From contig NC_066267.1 in NCBI RefSeq assembly GCF_905404315.1, positions 2,122,501 to 2,186,500 of the forward strand: 64,000 nucleotides of DNA, in the 5' to 3' direction. The number at the start of each line of letters is the position of its first letter. The first letter of the stretch is position 1. Source of the stretch: Leptidea sinapis. Its lineage: Eukaryota; Arthropoda; Insecta; Lepidoptera; Pieridae. A program made the translations under genes and the position numbers. The notes under the pieces are model-generated. The model saw only the letters and a program-made list of their open reading frames with translations, made no database searches and was not told the origin of the DNA. Shown piece by piece: positions 10,512-20,729 of the stretch.

Positions 10512-10813
10512 GTGAAAGGGACGAGCAGGACTTTCAGCTGATGGTAATTGATACGCCCTGCCCATTACAATGCAAAGCCACTCAGGGTTCTCAAAAAATA
10601 AAATATTCTGAGTGGCACTGCAATTGCGCTCTTCACCTTGAGACATTATTATGATAAATTAAGTCTCATTTGCCCAATAATTTCACTAGCTTCGGCGCCC
10701 TTCAGACCGAAACACAATAATGTTTACACAGTACTGCTTCATGGCAGAAATAGGCGCCGTTGTTGATACCCATATTCTAGCCGGCATCCTGTGCAAAGGA
10801 GCCTCCCACTGGT
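10512..10813 (-). repeat. NR1 non-autonomous retroelement, copy 1
   Basis: Near full length. On the minus strand it begins CCAGTGGGAGGCTCCTTTGC and runs through CGGTCTGAAGGGCGCC, GAGCGCAATTGC-like sequence and the 3' block CATCAGCTGAAAGTCC to CCCTTTCACT. Its hairpin arms read GCCACTCAG and CTGAGTGGC, a paired change from the family's GCCGCTCAG/CTGAGCGGC. Confidence 0.85.
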
Positions 10814-10859
10814 TATACTTGCCGGTATATCGGTGGTGTATTATTTATTGATTTATTGA

Positions 10860-11125
10860 GTAACTAAAATGTAAAGTGAACAGTCTGCACGATACAAGTG
10901 TGCTATCGGCATTTTGTAAGGAATATATTACTAACTGTATACTAGTATACTAGGACTCACAAAGCACAAATTTAAGATATATTCTTGATAATGTTAAATT
11001 TGCTATTAACTGTCATAACCATAATGTTAACACCAGGAACAAACATAAACTTATAATGCCTACTACCCGTCTAAGCCGAGTTAGTATTTTGTGGGGCGAT
11101 GTATATGCTTTTACAACAAGATCGC
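10860..11125 (+). pseudogene. LINE-C fragment, plus strand
   Basis: TATTCTTGATAATGTT, CATAACCATAATGTTAACAC and ATGCCTACTACCCGTC match the coding part of the LINE-C copies at 8266 and 9744 in reverse orientation. Frames are broken. The fragment ends near 11125 at ACAACAAGATC without a 3' UTR, so it is truncated at both ends. Confidence 0.7.
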
Positions 11126-11129
11126 ATTT

Positions 11130-11545
11130 TCGTACTTTTTTATATCTTGCAATTCGTAAAGATAAAAGAAACAATTAAAGCGACATCCAATAAAGTCAAA
11201 TCTCATTCCGAGGTTACGAGCTTCTAGAGCTCGAGATGTTGTGAGAAATCAGCAAGTAGGAACTACGGCAAGTGTATCTGTGTGACAATGGAGCCCAAAC
11301 GAGCCCGCCACTTCGATAGGAAGCATTTTTTCCTTTGTGGTACGGATGTTACCCACTGTGCAGCTCTTGTTTTCAGTAATAATAATATTGATACACTTTT
11401 ACACAAATTATGTTGCCCCAAACTAGTACTAACTTGTTATTATTATTATTATTTTTGCTATTTAGTGTTCTTAATTATATTACTAATTATTGTATTAGGC
11501 CAGGTCACGAAATTTTATGAAATTTTTGTTTTGATGTTAGTAATC
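11130..11545. other. No gene recognised
   Basis: AT-rich. An open frame of 100 codons from 11282 is low-complexity (tyrosine/leucine-rich) and has no recognisable family. Confidence 0.4.
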
Positions 11546-11546
11546 A

Positions 11547-11760
11547 ATATGTTATGTTTTCAAAGTGATAACCCTCACTTCTAGGATTAATACACAAATA
11601 AAATTTGAAAAACAAAACATTATGTACGATGCGGGACTCGAACCCACGACCTCCAGCGTTCCGTGCCGGTGCTCTAACCAACTGAGCCAACCGTTCGAGT
11701 ACCGCCTCATTATAAAATTATGTTTGCTTTGTTCAACTCTTAGGTTGTTGTTATTACTTT
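11547..11760 (-). repeat. T2: tRNA-like SINE copy
   Basis: Reverse complement shows A box (GTTGGCTCAGTTGGTTAGAG, 11674-11691) and a perfect B box GGGTTCGAGTCCC (11633-11645), then tail GTTTTTCAAATTTTATTTGT, ATTAATCCTAGAAGTGAGGG and TATCACTTTGAAAACATAAC ending near 11547. The region beyond the head (11695-11760) matches the extra arm present in the 43817, 48814 and 53628 copies. Confidence 0.8.
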
Positions 11761-11993
11761 TTTATTGTGATATTATTATATTAGAATGGTAACCCTTCAT
11801 ATAATATGTATAACCTTTAAGTAGTTTGACAATTCGCTAGACCACCTGGGGTTCTGCGGAAGACCAGCGCTGATCATATCACCTGTGGGTATGATCAGTA
11901 TTATGCTGAGGTGAAGTCCGATTCTGCGTGTTCATGTAAATTAATAAATAAGTCTACTTGTGTAATAGATTTAAGTTGCAGAATAAATGATTT

Positions 11994-12015
11994 TTCTTTC
12001 TTTCTTTCTTTTTTT
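11994..12015. repeat. (TTTC)n microsatellite
   Basis: About five TTTC units adjoining the T1 fragment tail. It is probably the microsatellite-like 3' tail of that SINE copy (read GAAA on the minus strand). Confidence 0.8.
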
Positions 12016-12110
12016 CAAGCTAGGCAAAGCCTGTACTATGGGTACAAGACAACGATATATTTAATACAATATACTTACTTAAACATACATGAATACATAT
12101 CAACATCCTT
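12016..12110 (-). repeat. T1 SINE, 5'-truncated copy
   Basis: Reverse complement matches the tail half of the copy at 186-420: TATGTTTAAGTAAGTATATT, CGTTGTCTTGTACCCATAG, TACAGGCTTTGCCTAGCTTG. The tRNA head is missing. A GAAA run follows its 3' end. Confidence 0.75.
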
Positions 12111-12111
12111 G

Positions 12112-12245
12112 ATTTAAAAGCTAAGCTGGGAGTTTCTTCCCATGTCAAAGGCCCTTTAAGTACAGTTGTGTGAGTGTTGTTGCAATAATATTATGTTATG
12201 TTATTGTCACTCCCTAAAGTAAACAAATATATTTCTCTTCTATTC
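12112..12245 (+). repeat. LINE 3' UTR-like repeat N, copy 1
   Basis: Contains AGCTGGGAGTTTCTTCCCATG and GTGTTGTTGCAATAATATTA followed by GTAAACAAATATATT. The second half recurs at 50640-50702. It resembles the 3' UTR of a non-LTR element; no coding sequence is attached. Confidence 0.5.
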
Positions 12246-12609
12246 TATTCTGTAACGAATCTAGAATTCCGACTTTCCCATTCCGCGCATTTAATTTTCC
12301 AAAATTCAGAGAACTTGGTATACCGGAAGCAAGTTTTTTTGACTCAAAAACGTTTTCTCACAAAATTCTTTAGTCATAAAATTTGTCTTAGTTCTCGTTA
12401 TGAAATATCTGTTTTGGTGCAGGAAATCAGATAAAACAGATTTATTCTGGACCATTCTAGAGAAAATGGAATTTTAGATTCGTAAATATCGTTGGATCTT
12501 GCGGAAAATGTTAGATTTATTTCAATCAATTATTTTTTAACAATAAGAATTATACATTTATTTGAATCTCCGTTTTAAAATGGGTATTTATCACCGAAAT
12601 TAGAAGAGA

Positions 12610-12840
12610 ACGAACTTTTTGTTTACACTTAACCTTACAGGAGGTTCTACTTTTACTTTACGTTCAACACTTAAAATAATAAAAAATTGGCTGAGAGCAA
12701 CAATGGGCCAAGAAAGAATTTCAAGTTTAGCTCTTTTATACATACACCGAAATGTTGAAATTAATATTGATTCGGTAATTAATAAGTTTTCTACTGAAAA
12801 AAAAAAGAAAATTAGATTTTATCTGTTGAAATAATTATTT
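12610..12840 (+). pseudogene. hAT-type transposase C-terminal (dimerisation) remnant
   Basis: The frame from 12619 reads STLKIIKNWLRATMGQERIS, SLALLYIHRNVEINIDSVI and NKFSTEKKKKIRFYLLK before the stop. The pattern 'LRSTMGQ.RL..LALL.IHR...IN...VI..F' is the hAT family C-terminal dimerisation domain shared with zinc-finger MYM-like domesticated proteins. Only about 60 residues remain. The upstream sequence (12250-12610) is AT-rich and I cannot trace the rest of the transposase. The frame being open over the domain suggests modest age or a domesticated exon; the lack of flanking coding favours a dead transposon. Confidence 0.65.
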
Positions 12841-13280
12841 TATATTTGTGATATTATGTATCATTCTTACGTATTATGTAGTGTTTAAATTACAAAAAAA
12901 AAATACGTTTATGTTACTTTATTATTAATTATTTTTAATAACCATTATGTTCCTTAAAACCCTAAAGTTTATTTTTGTAAAGTGTTTTTATTTTACATAG
13001 AGATTTAAAATTACAAATAATAAAGTGTTATTAAAAAAGTGTTTGTTTTAATTTTTTTTCCTTTAACCCTCTCTTTACAAGTTACAAGGCGACTTCTTGA
13101 AGTTATTACCCGCCCTAAGAAAATGTCGTAAAGACGCCACTGATAGACGAACCCTGTGTGAAAGTGAGACAAGTATCCTTACCTTGACTTATTGTCCATT
13201 AGTCTCCTGTCAAATTGGACCGCGTTTAAATTTTAGTGTTTTGAACATTATTGTTCTGTGTTTTAACGGATATAAAATAC
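12841..13280. other. No gene recognised
   Basis: Very AT-rich 3' flank of the hAT remnant. No terminal inverted repeat identified. Confidence 0.35.
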
Positions 13281-13865
13281 AGGGTGTCTCAAAACGATCC
13301 AACTATTTCAAGAGTGAGCGAGAAGCAAACAAGGCGCGGGGGAGGGGTGGCGCGGGCGTCGTATACTAGAGCGTTTCTTAAATTTTTAGTTGCCATCATG
13401 CCGTTTTGCGTGCGCGCGTATTTTGAGAACAATCGATCACTCATTCGAGTTCGACGGATGTATCGGTTACATTATAAACTGCGCAACATTGGGGAAACTC
13501 CAAGAAATGCAACAATTTTAGCTTGGATCCGTCTGGATCTTCTAGTATTGAATGTCTATTCAATACTACTGGAAACACTATTGGTGAAATTCATCACGGC
13601 CGTCCAAGGACAGCAAGAACGCCTGGAAAAATTCAGTCAGTTGCTGATTCTGTAAGCCGACAGCCTCGACTCAGCGTTAGAAAGCGTGAGTCTCAGCTAG
13701 AATTATCAAGAGCGACAAGTCACCGCATAATGCGATCCGATTTACACCTAAAGGCCTATAAAATTCAGATTGTGCAAGCTCCTCATGAAAATGATTACGT
13801 TACAAGATTGAATTTTGTGAATGTAATGTTAAGAGATTTAACAATTTCGACAACATGTTGCTAAT
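13281..13865 (+). pseudogene. Truncated HTH/DDE transposase (Tc1-mariner-like, DUF4817-type N-terminus)
   Basis: The element begins at a terminal motif ACAGGGTGTCTCAAAACG. Frame-shifted translation then gives the helix-turn-helix region: PFCVRAYFENNRSLIRVRR, YKLRNIGETPRNATI, then HHGRPRTARTPGKIQSVAD, RQPRLSVRKRESQLELSRAT, SHRIMRSDLHLKAYKIQI and NDYVTRLNFV. This ordering (two HTH units, GRPRT linker, S..S..RIL..DL...YK.Q) matches the N-terminal half of this transposase type. At least two frameshifts are present, and the catalytic DDE half is absent. The matching right-hand terminus was not found. Confidence 0.7.
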
Positions 13866-14185
13866 TCTCCAATACTACTTTCGTGATATTTATTTTCGTA
13901 GAACATTTGCACTAAAATAGTAAATATTACATTTTATATACGCAGTAAGCATTCAATTTTCTTAAGATTATAATAATTTAAAAAAAAAATGTGTTAGATA
14001 ATAAAATATTATATATATATTATATGACGTCGTTTATCAATATTTGTCATAGGGATTGACCAAAAGCAAAATACTACACACTTCACTAACTCAGTACCAC
14101 ATCTGTAAAATTAGCACACATGAATATTTCAAATTTAGTTTCGCCGTAATGAGGAGAGTTTTTGTCTATTACCCTAGCATACTAA

Positions 14186-14481
14186 CGGCCGTTCCCATTA
14201 TTCAGTATATGTCTTACTAGAGATAAAAATCGTAACTATCGTTGACTTTTCTGTCACAATAAACTTATCGACGGTATCTCACCTTTTCCGTACACGCCAT
14301 CTGTCAATGGGACGACGTATAGTATACCAGCGATAGAATATTGTATGGAAATTGCAATTCACGCGTCCCAATATAAGGCGATAAGAATGATTTATCGGGT
14401 ATATTGGGACAACTTTACATTATTGACAGCTAATTACTGACAGTAGAAGGTAGTAATTTATCTCTATATGGGGAACGTCCG
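14186..14481. mobile_element. MITE with TAA target duplication (PIF/Harbinger-like)
   Basis: Terminal inverted repeats: left CGGCCGTTCCC followed by AGAGATAAA, right the reverse complement of CGGACGTTCCCC followed by AGAGATAAA. The 3-bp sequence TAA flanks both ends (14183-14185 and 14482-14484). A 3-bp TWA duplication is the hallmark of PIF/Harbinger insertion. No ORF, so it is non-autonomous. The right end is found again at 62270-62345. Confidence 0.8.
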
Positions 14482-14484
14482 TAA

Positions 14485-15130
14485 GTATGCACATACGAAT
14501 ACTAGGGTAAGAAACCATTCCTATTCTGTAAAATAGATGTAAACAAATATATTTGAGTTTATTTGTAGTGCGCAGTGGGTAAGGCTCACTATATTCCATT
14601 GTGATCTTGTTATCTGTCTGTTAGTTTACTTTTATCGTCTCGTAATCTCCCCCGCTCTGTGCCGGTGTAATTCTTTCTACAATTTATACAGCAGTGATCG
14701 CTATTTCATTCGGCTCTTCATACAAATCTTGTTATTTCTTAATTTGGAAATCTATTGTTAATTTTTTTGTTGAAAATCTCGTTGGTATGAGATATTATAC
14801 TAAAAAATAGTGCTACAAACAAATGAGATATACAGCTCATGTATGGCTTCATATTCATCTTAACCTAATCGTATTTTTTGGAATATTTAAACGTGAAGAA
14901 TAAACAATAAACATAAGGTTCAACATGATATACAAAAGCCCTTTAGCTAAAACCTGTAGCTAAAAATATATAAGAATGACGAATGAATCTTTTGAATATG
15001 TAAAACAAAAAATGCCTAACTATCTGTCACTCAAACACAAAACAATGTTTTTGTTACAAAGATCATTTTCTATATTCCTCTACATTGAATATAAATGGAA
15101 CTTTCTTATCCTTCTTTCGCGAGTTTCGTA
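14485..15130. other. No gene recognised
   Basis: AT-rich. No coding, RNA or repeat feature supported. Confidence 0.4.
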
Positions 15131-15134
15131 ATAT

Positions 15135-15302
15135 GAAATATGAAAGAGCATTGAATAATGGGAGCGTCTTAAATTTTTGTACTTTATTTAAAGCGATTCA
15201 GAGCATTATTGTAATGTATGAATTATCTGCGAACGTTGGTCGTCCTTTGTTGGTCGGTGAGGATGAATAGTTCTGCGAGACGTGGAGGAAATTCTAATAC
15301 AT
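15135..15302 (+). repeat. Repeat E, copy 1 (highly conserved core)
   Basis: The reverse complement is at 54740-54915. The core, including GTACTTTATTTAAAGCGATT, TATCTGCGAACGTTGGTCGT and GGATGAATAGTTCTGCGAGA, differs by only a base or two over about 100 bp, far better than most repeats here. Class unknown; not obviously coding. Confidence 0.8.
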
Positions 15303-15429
15303 TTCCAGTTAGCACTGGTTTTCATTACATAGAATTCAATTTAGTATTTTAATTAAGTGTGAACTAGATATTCGGTAAATTTTACCGTTTTTAAGTGTCA
15401 ACATTTGATATGTACTGTATTCACTATGT

Positions 15430-15717
15430 TGTGGAAGGATCCTTTGCACAGGATGCCGACTAGATTATGGGTACCACAACGGCACCTATTTCTGCCGTGA
15501 AGTATTAATGTGTAAGCATTATTGTGTTTCGGTCTGAAGGGCGCCGTAGCTAGTGAAATTACTGGGCAAATGAGACTTAACATCTTATGTCCCAGGTGAC
15601 GGGCGCAATTGTAGTTTTTCAATAATTGTAAGCGGCACTGCAATGTTATCGACAGGCTGTATCAATTACCATCAGCTGAACGTCCTGCTCTGCTCGTGCT
15701 TACTTTCATTAAAAAAA
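15430..15717 (+). repeat. NR1 non-autonomous retroelement, copy 2
   Basis: Starts with a diverged GGAAGGATCCTTTGCACAGG, holds CGGTCTGAAGGGCGCCGTAG and ends CCATCAGCTGAACGTCCTGC then oligo-A. The hairpin's first arm is deleted (GTAGTTTTTCAATAATTGTA replaces it), while the second arm survives as AAGCGGCACTGCA. Confidence 0.85.
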
Positions 15718-15854
15718 GTAGTATGTAGTAAAAAAGGTAGTAAAACATGAAAAACATGTTATGTGAAGATTATCTCATATTAAAATTAACTCTGCATATT
15801 GAGCTCCAACTATAGCGGAACTCGGGTATTCTTATCTGGAAATTCTTATTATTA

Positions 15855-15910
15855 CAAAAAAAAGACGTGTGGCATAGCATTTTTTATCAACTTGTGCAAT
15901 TATAATTATT
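15855..15910 (-). repeat. Repeat F, copy with internal deletion
   Basis: Reverse complement CAAGTTGATAAAAAATGCTA then CACACGTCTTTTTTT matches 25612-25685, except that about 33 bases (including AGCAGTCCCCGAGT) are missing between the two halves. Confidence 0.65.
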
Positions 15911-17320
15911 TATTTATTCTTCTTTGATAATAATTCACGTTTTTTCTTTGATATTAATTCAAGTTACATTTTTTGAGCGTGGTGACCGATATGAAATCAT
16001 TTTTTTCTCTTTTATTGAATAAATGAGAAGTTACTTAATATCGTTTAAAATATTTTTATTATCATACATGTAGATTATTCAGGAATTTTTATCATTGAAA
16101 CTATAGGTTTATGGTAACTGAAATAAGAAACATAAGTCTTAGACTTGATATCCTCTAAATATCTAGAAAATACCGCGTCAATGGTGGTCCTATATTTTGT
16201 TGTGGATTCTTGTAGCAGTTAGTTATTATTAATTACATTAATAAACGATATACCTAGGTTTTTCGTATTTATGAATCAGTTACTGGGTGATCTGGTCACT
16301 AGGCTTGGCTAGAGGTCCTAGGTCTATGTGTTGAATTTAAATAGACATCTATCAGAATGAATTTTACTTCACACTTAAACAGGCTTAGGACTGTCTACAG
16401 TGTATGCGCTCAAAATAGTCCCATTTAGCAGCAAAACGTCGTCGTTCCACCATAATAATAAATAAAAGCTTTTTCTACAGTTACTTGCCTATTTTGAAGT
16501 TTTTGTACACTGTGATCACTAATTACTAACACTAATCAACTAGAAATAAGAATTAAATTTAATAACCAAAATGTACCTAACAAACAAAAATCAAAAATAT
16601 TTCCGAACCAATAATGTTCGCTCGACTTGTCACGGCACCGCTATGCAGAAATTATGAAAATTAAGACTAATTGAGATTTGAGGAATACTGAACACAGAAA
16701 AAAACATTCGATTTAATTTCAGAATGTATCTACTAGAGCAAGAGCCCGAGGACCCAAGACCTAGGTCATTTTATAAAAGCTGAAAGTTTGTCAGCGCATG
16801 CTCCCAAAACAGGTAAGAACGATGGTCCATTTTGGAGTTTGGGTTGCAGTGGCATTGTCAGGTAAACCCTACTAAAGGTGTGTAAAATACCGATCTAAAT
16901 ACATCAAAGAATAAAGTGTGATTTTTCGGTAGTACCTTCAGAATATTATTAAAAATCACGTTATTCATTGTCAGACACTTTTCCATCGTGGCAACCCCTT
17001 GCCAGACACCCTTAATGGTCATTAAATTATAATTTTACTCCATCTAAGTTGAATTTAAAAATTAATAGTGTTAGCTTGTGCGACATCTAGTGTCACCTTC
17101 ATAAACTATTTCGTATGTCCAAATCGAACATTGAATCATCTATCGAGTGTAATACAACATAACAGTTTCCGATAGATGGCGCTGATCACGGAACACTGGG
17201 GGTGTTAGGTTTTATTTTCGTTACGGAATTTCTTGATTCGGTCGCCGCGCTCAAAGCCCGCGATAAAAGCTATGCAAAAGCTTAAAAAAAAGAAAGTCTT
17301 AAAAAAAAAACTATTTAGAA
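15911..17320. other. No gene recognised
   Basis: AT-rich sequence with no ORF of note. The part at 17000-17285 (GATAGATGGCGCTGATCACG, AAGCCCGCGATAAAAGC) is GC-richer and looks like an interspersed repeat, but no second copy lies in the window. Confidence 0.35.
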
Positions 17321-17324
17321 GTTA

Positions 17325-17480
17325 CACAATCATGTCGTATCGTCCTCGAAATACCAAGCAGAGAAGCTCATTCTATATTTTTGTTGTACATCTTAGATAG
17401 ATCCTTGAAAACAGCGCTATAGAGAATCATGAACACACACCCAGGTGGCATGGATGATATCCAAGTTTTTGGCGTACATA
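17325..17480 (-). pseudogene. LINE-G fragment (RT C-terminus)
   Basis: CATGTCGTATCGTCCTCG, GAGAAGCTCATTC and CCAGGTGGCATGGATGATAT parallel the better-preserved copy at 26182-26910. That is the part coding the '..HHPHHLDVWRS...LPRTTKLWNELP...RYDM' block. Decayed beyond an open frame. Confidence 0.6.
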
Positions 17481-17503
17481 GATATTATGGACTACCATTT
17501 ACT

Positions 17504-17640
17504 TTTTTTATGATAAGGGACGAGACGAGTAGGACGTTCAGCTGATGGTAATTGATACAGCCTGCCCATTACAATGCAATGCCGCTCAGAATTCTTGAGA
17601 AACCCAAAAATTCAAAAATTTCTACAATTGCGCTCGTTAT
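17504..17640 (-). repeat. NR1 copy 3, 5'-truncated and hairpin-damaged
   Basis: Carries the 3' end (ATAAGGGACGAGACGAGTAG, GTTCAGCTGATGGTAATTG) and GCCGCTCAGAATTC. The complementary stem arm is replaced by TTCAAAAATTTCTACAATTG. Sequence identity stops at about 17640. Confidence 0.8.
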
Positions 17641-18220
17641 AATTCGCAGAAGTCTCACTTCAATACAAATAGATAAACATTGTTTTATTAAATAGACTGA
17701 CAGAACAGCACTCAATTAAATAAAAGAAGTTAGGACCAGGAAAAATAAAACTCGCTTAAATTAATTACCGCCCTGTTTGCTCTAGTTCTCTACTTTATTA
17801 CAGGCTCTCGGCAAAATAAACTTTCCATACCGGTGAGTAATAGTGAAACAATTATTTTGTGTTTTCTATTAATATCTACATTTGATTTGAGTTTGTTGTT
17901 GTTCAGCCGAGGGAATGTTATAATATATTTTTTTTAATCACACACAAGTTACAAACAAGCAAAGAAAGTTTGTAAATTTCGCGTTCTTTAAGTTAAAATG
18001 ATGTAATGTTACATACATGTATATATATATGTTAGGTTAACGATTTTGCATTAAAATAATACCGTTTCGCATTTTGATAAAAAAAATCTCATATGTTTAT
18101 GACTCTCTCCAGAGCACAAATTAAGACTTTAAAAAAACGTTGTGCATTTTTGACTATTTTCGAATGGTTAGAGAATAAATTCGCGAATTGCTTTATTTAT
18201 CAGTACAAAAGTACTAAAAT
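17641..18220. other. No gene recognised
   Basis: AT-rich; a short (TA)n run near 18020. Nothing else supported. Confidence 0.4.
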
Positions 18221-18224
18221 TTAT

Positions 18225-18530
18225 GTGGTTATATACAATATTCGTAGGAGAACCACACTTACTAACAAAGTCCAAATGATTCCGAAACTGAGGTGGCAGT
18301 GGGCAGGGCACATAGTTCGACGGACAGATGGCCGTTGGGGCAGTAAAGTCCTAGAATGGCGACCACGTACAGGAAGACGCAGTGTTGGTAGACAAGATGG
18401 ATCGACTATCTAGTCAAGATCGCCGGAATACGTTGGATGAGGGCAGCGCATGACCGATCGTCGTAGAAATCTTTAGGGGAGGAAGACATCCAGCAGTGGA
18501 CGTCTTCCAGCTTATGATGATACAATATTC
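18225..18530 (+). pseudogene. RTE-clade non-LTR retrotransposon, RT C-terminal end
   Basis: Translates as RRRTTLTNKVQMIPKLRW, QWAGHIVRRTDGRWGSKVL, EWRPRTGRRSVGR and, in a shifted frame, AGIRWMRAAHDRSS. It ends with the near-C-terminal QQWTSS. This is the signature tail of RTE ORFs ('WAGH.ARR.DGRWG..VLEWRPRTGRR..GRP'). It is 5'-truncated, with one frameshift/stop near 18410. An AT-rich tail with TGATGATAC repeats is the likely 3' end. Confidence 0.8.
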
Positions 18531-18980
18531 ATTTATGGCACTATTTACACAATTATTTACATTACATTACAATTATTTACATTGAAAAGTTTATCTCAGA
18601 TCAAACCTAGGTATATTGCTTTGAATCTAAAAGAAAAAAGCTAATCCACGGAATCGATAAACACCTTTTAAGATTTGCCTGTGAAAGTTAAGGATAGTCG
18701 AATGTTTGCTTTTCTTTTGGGCAAAAAGGAAATGACAATAAAATAATCCGAGGAGGATTACTGTAGCGTTATTTCCGATTCCATAAAATATATATCAGAG
18801 GGATTGCGGTTGACAGAAGTTGAGAAACGAATTGTTGTACGGCCGACCGCTGGTTTTAGATTATTGGTAAGGTCAATTGCTCCCGAGTCTGTATTTCAAC
18901 ATGTCAATCTTAATTTCCAAATCTATGCAGTACAGAAAACGCTTATCTGTCACACTCATATAATAAGATATGTGAGAAGC
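18531..18980. other. No gene recognised
   Basis: AT-rich; a short duplication of ATTATTTACATTACATT near 18560. An open frame of 64 codons (18804-18998) has no recognisable family and ends where the RT fragment begins. Confidence 0.35.
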
Positions 18981-18984
18981 TGCC

Positions 18985-20110
18985 ACTTAGCTACATAATA
19001 AACCTATCTTTTACAGAAGGTGTTTTCCCTGAAAGGCTTAAAATTTCAATCATAAAGCCTCTTTATAAAAAAAGGTTATAAAAGTGATATGAAGACCTAT
19101 CGCCCCATCACGCTCATACCAATTCTTTCCAAAGTCTTGGAAAAAATAATGCATAATAAAATATTTAGCTTAATATCTTCTTATAATTCACTGAAAAATG
19201 AACAGTATGGTTTTATAAATAATAGTAGTACTACATTAGCTTGTTATGCTTTAAATAAAATTATTACGGAAAGGCTAAATGATAAATTTAATGTCATAGG
19301 AAGCTTTCTTTTCATGACTACAGCATTTGAACTAGTCTGTCATAAATCTCTTTTAGTTAACTTGAAAAATACAGAATTAGAGGAAAATGTCTAGAATGGC
19401 TTACAAGTTATCTTAATAAAAGAATGTAATGTGTAGAAATTCTTCAAACAAGCAATTCAGATTGTAATGCTTATCGCTCTGTATATAATGTCCAAAATCC
19501 TTATGGTGTACCACAGGGCAGTGTTCTGAGCCCTTTATTATTTCTCTTTTACATAAATGACCTTCCGGACGTAATTAATCAACAATGTATAATGTATGCG
19601 GATGACATGACTAACCTAGTTAAAAGTAAAAATAAATTGAGTATTGAATTTGAAGCAAATGAAGCATTGTCTAATGTAATAGAATGGTTAGAAATTTATT
19701 TTAGGTTAGTTATTTATAACCTCTCTGTAAATATGCAGAAAACCAAATTTATCAAATTTTTACTCTCTAACAATATATTAACAGATTTTCAAATTAATTA
19801 TAAGAGCTCTGTCATTGAAGAAGTAGAATCTATATCCGTTCTGGGTTTCACAATTGATCGACATGCAATTGGAACACCCATGTTGAAAATCTGTGCACTA
19901 AATTGGATAAGTTTGTTTATGTCCTCAGACGGCTCTGTCAAACCTCAGATAAGAGAACTGCATTAATAGCCAAGGGTATGTTTTATCATTTCTAAGGTAT
20001 GGTGTTATCCTTTGAGGTAACTCGGTATTTACTAATAAAGTTTTTATAAAATAAAAAGCCTGTCTGAGAGCATTATGTAAGATGGTGAGATGGATAAGGC
20101 TCATCAAAAA
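18985..20110 (+). pseudogene. Reverse transcriptase of a CR1/Jockey-superfamily non-LTR element
   Basis: RT motifs are seen in order: KTYRPITLIPILSKVLEK (from 19092), NEQYGF at about 19198, a motif-A relic TTAFELVCHKSLL where the catalytic Asp is replaced by Glu, GVPQGSVLSPLLFLFYINDL at 19507-19566, and the YADD box at 19595-19606. The thumb follows, with QKTKFIKFLL and SVLGFTIDRH. Three or more frame breaks occur (about 19080, 19395-19590, 19965). After 19965 a decayed C-terminus with AKG and a W/L-G-N-S-like region is readable. The endonuclease domain and 5' part are absent. It is inactive. The 45243 element may be of the same family. Confidence 0.85.
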
Positions 20111-20294
20111 ATGTTTTCATACCTGCATTTTGTTGAATAAATAAATCATTCATTCAATCAAGAATACCAAACTGAAAATACTAAAAACGTTATCTAAAAG
20201 ATCGATTAAAAGAGATCACTAAATCGTTAGGTTAGCTGACAGAGAATAAATTTTAATAATAAGTAATTTTAATTATTATGACGGGTACTCACGA
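20111..20294. other. No gene recognised
   Basis: AT-rich. ATGAATAAATCATTCATTC-like simple sequence near 20140 may be the tail of the preceding LINE. Confidence 0.35.
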
Positions 20295-20297
20295 TAT

Positions 20298-20475
20298 ACA
20301 GGGTGGCCCACCCAAACCGGTCAGTATGGGGATTTTAAAATATAAAAGAGATAGAAGAATATCTTCTAAGGAACCACGATATCGATTTTAGAGAAAACAA
20401 AAACTGCATTCATAGATTTTCAAAAAAAATCATACACTACTCGGGAATCGAACCCGGTTATTTTGGAAAAAAAAT
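20298..20475. repeat. Possible DNA-transposon end with CAGGGTGGCCCAC motif
   Basis: Opens with ATACAGGGTGGCCCACCC, similar in style to the ACAGGGTGTCTCAAAACG terminus at 13281. It includes a B-box-like CGGGAATCGAACCCGG (minus strand CCGGGTTCGATTCCCG). Neither an opposite terminus nor an A box could be found. Confidence 0.35.
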
Positions 20476-20729
20476 ACATTTTTGTTTTATTGCCACATTG
20501 ATAGTGTAGGTTGTAAGAAGTGATTGTTGCTATGAAACCTCGTATCTAAAATTAAAAGAAATTGCTTTATATGATATTGTTTCATGTAAGTTGTCGGTTT
20601 TACTCGTCAAAAAATGTAGGCAATAACCAATCGTCATGTTGTCATGTCATGGTCACCGTGGTCGCGGCGGAACTGCAGAGGCGGCGAGAAACTCTTGACA
20701 CATTGACACTTGACACTAATAGTGCATCA

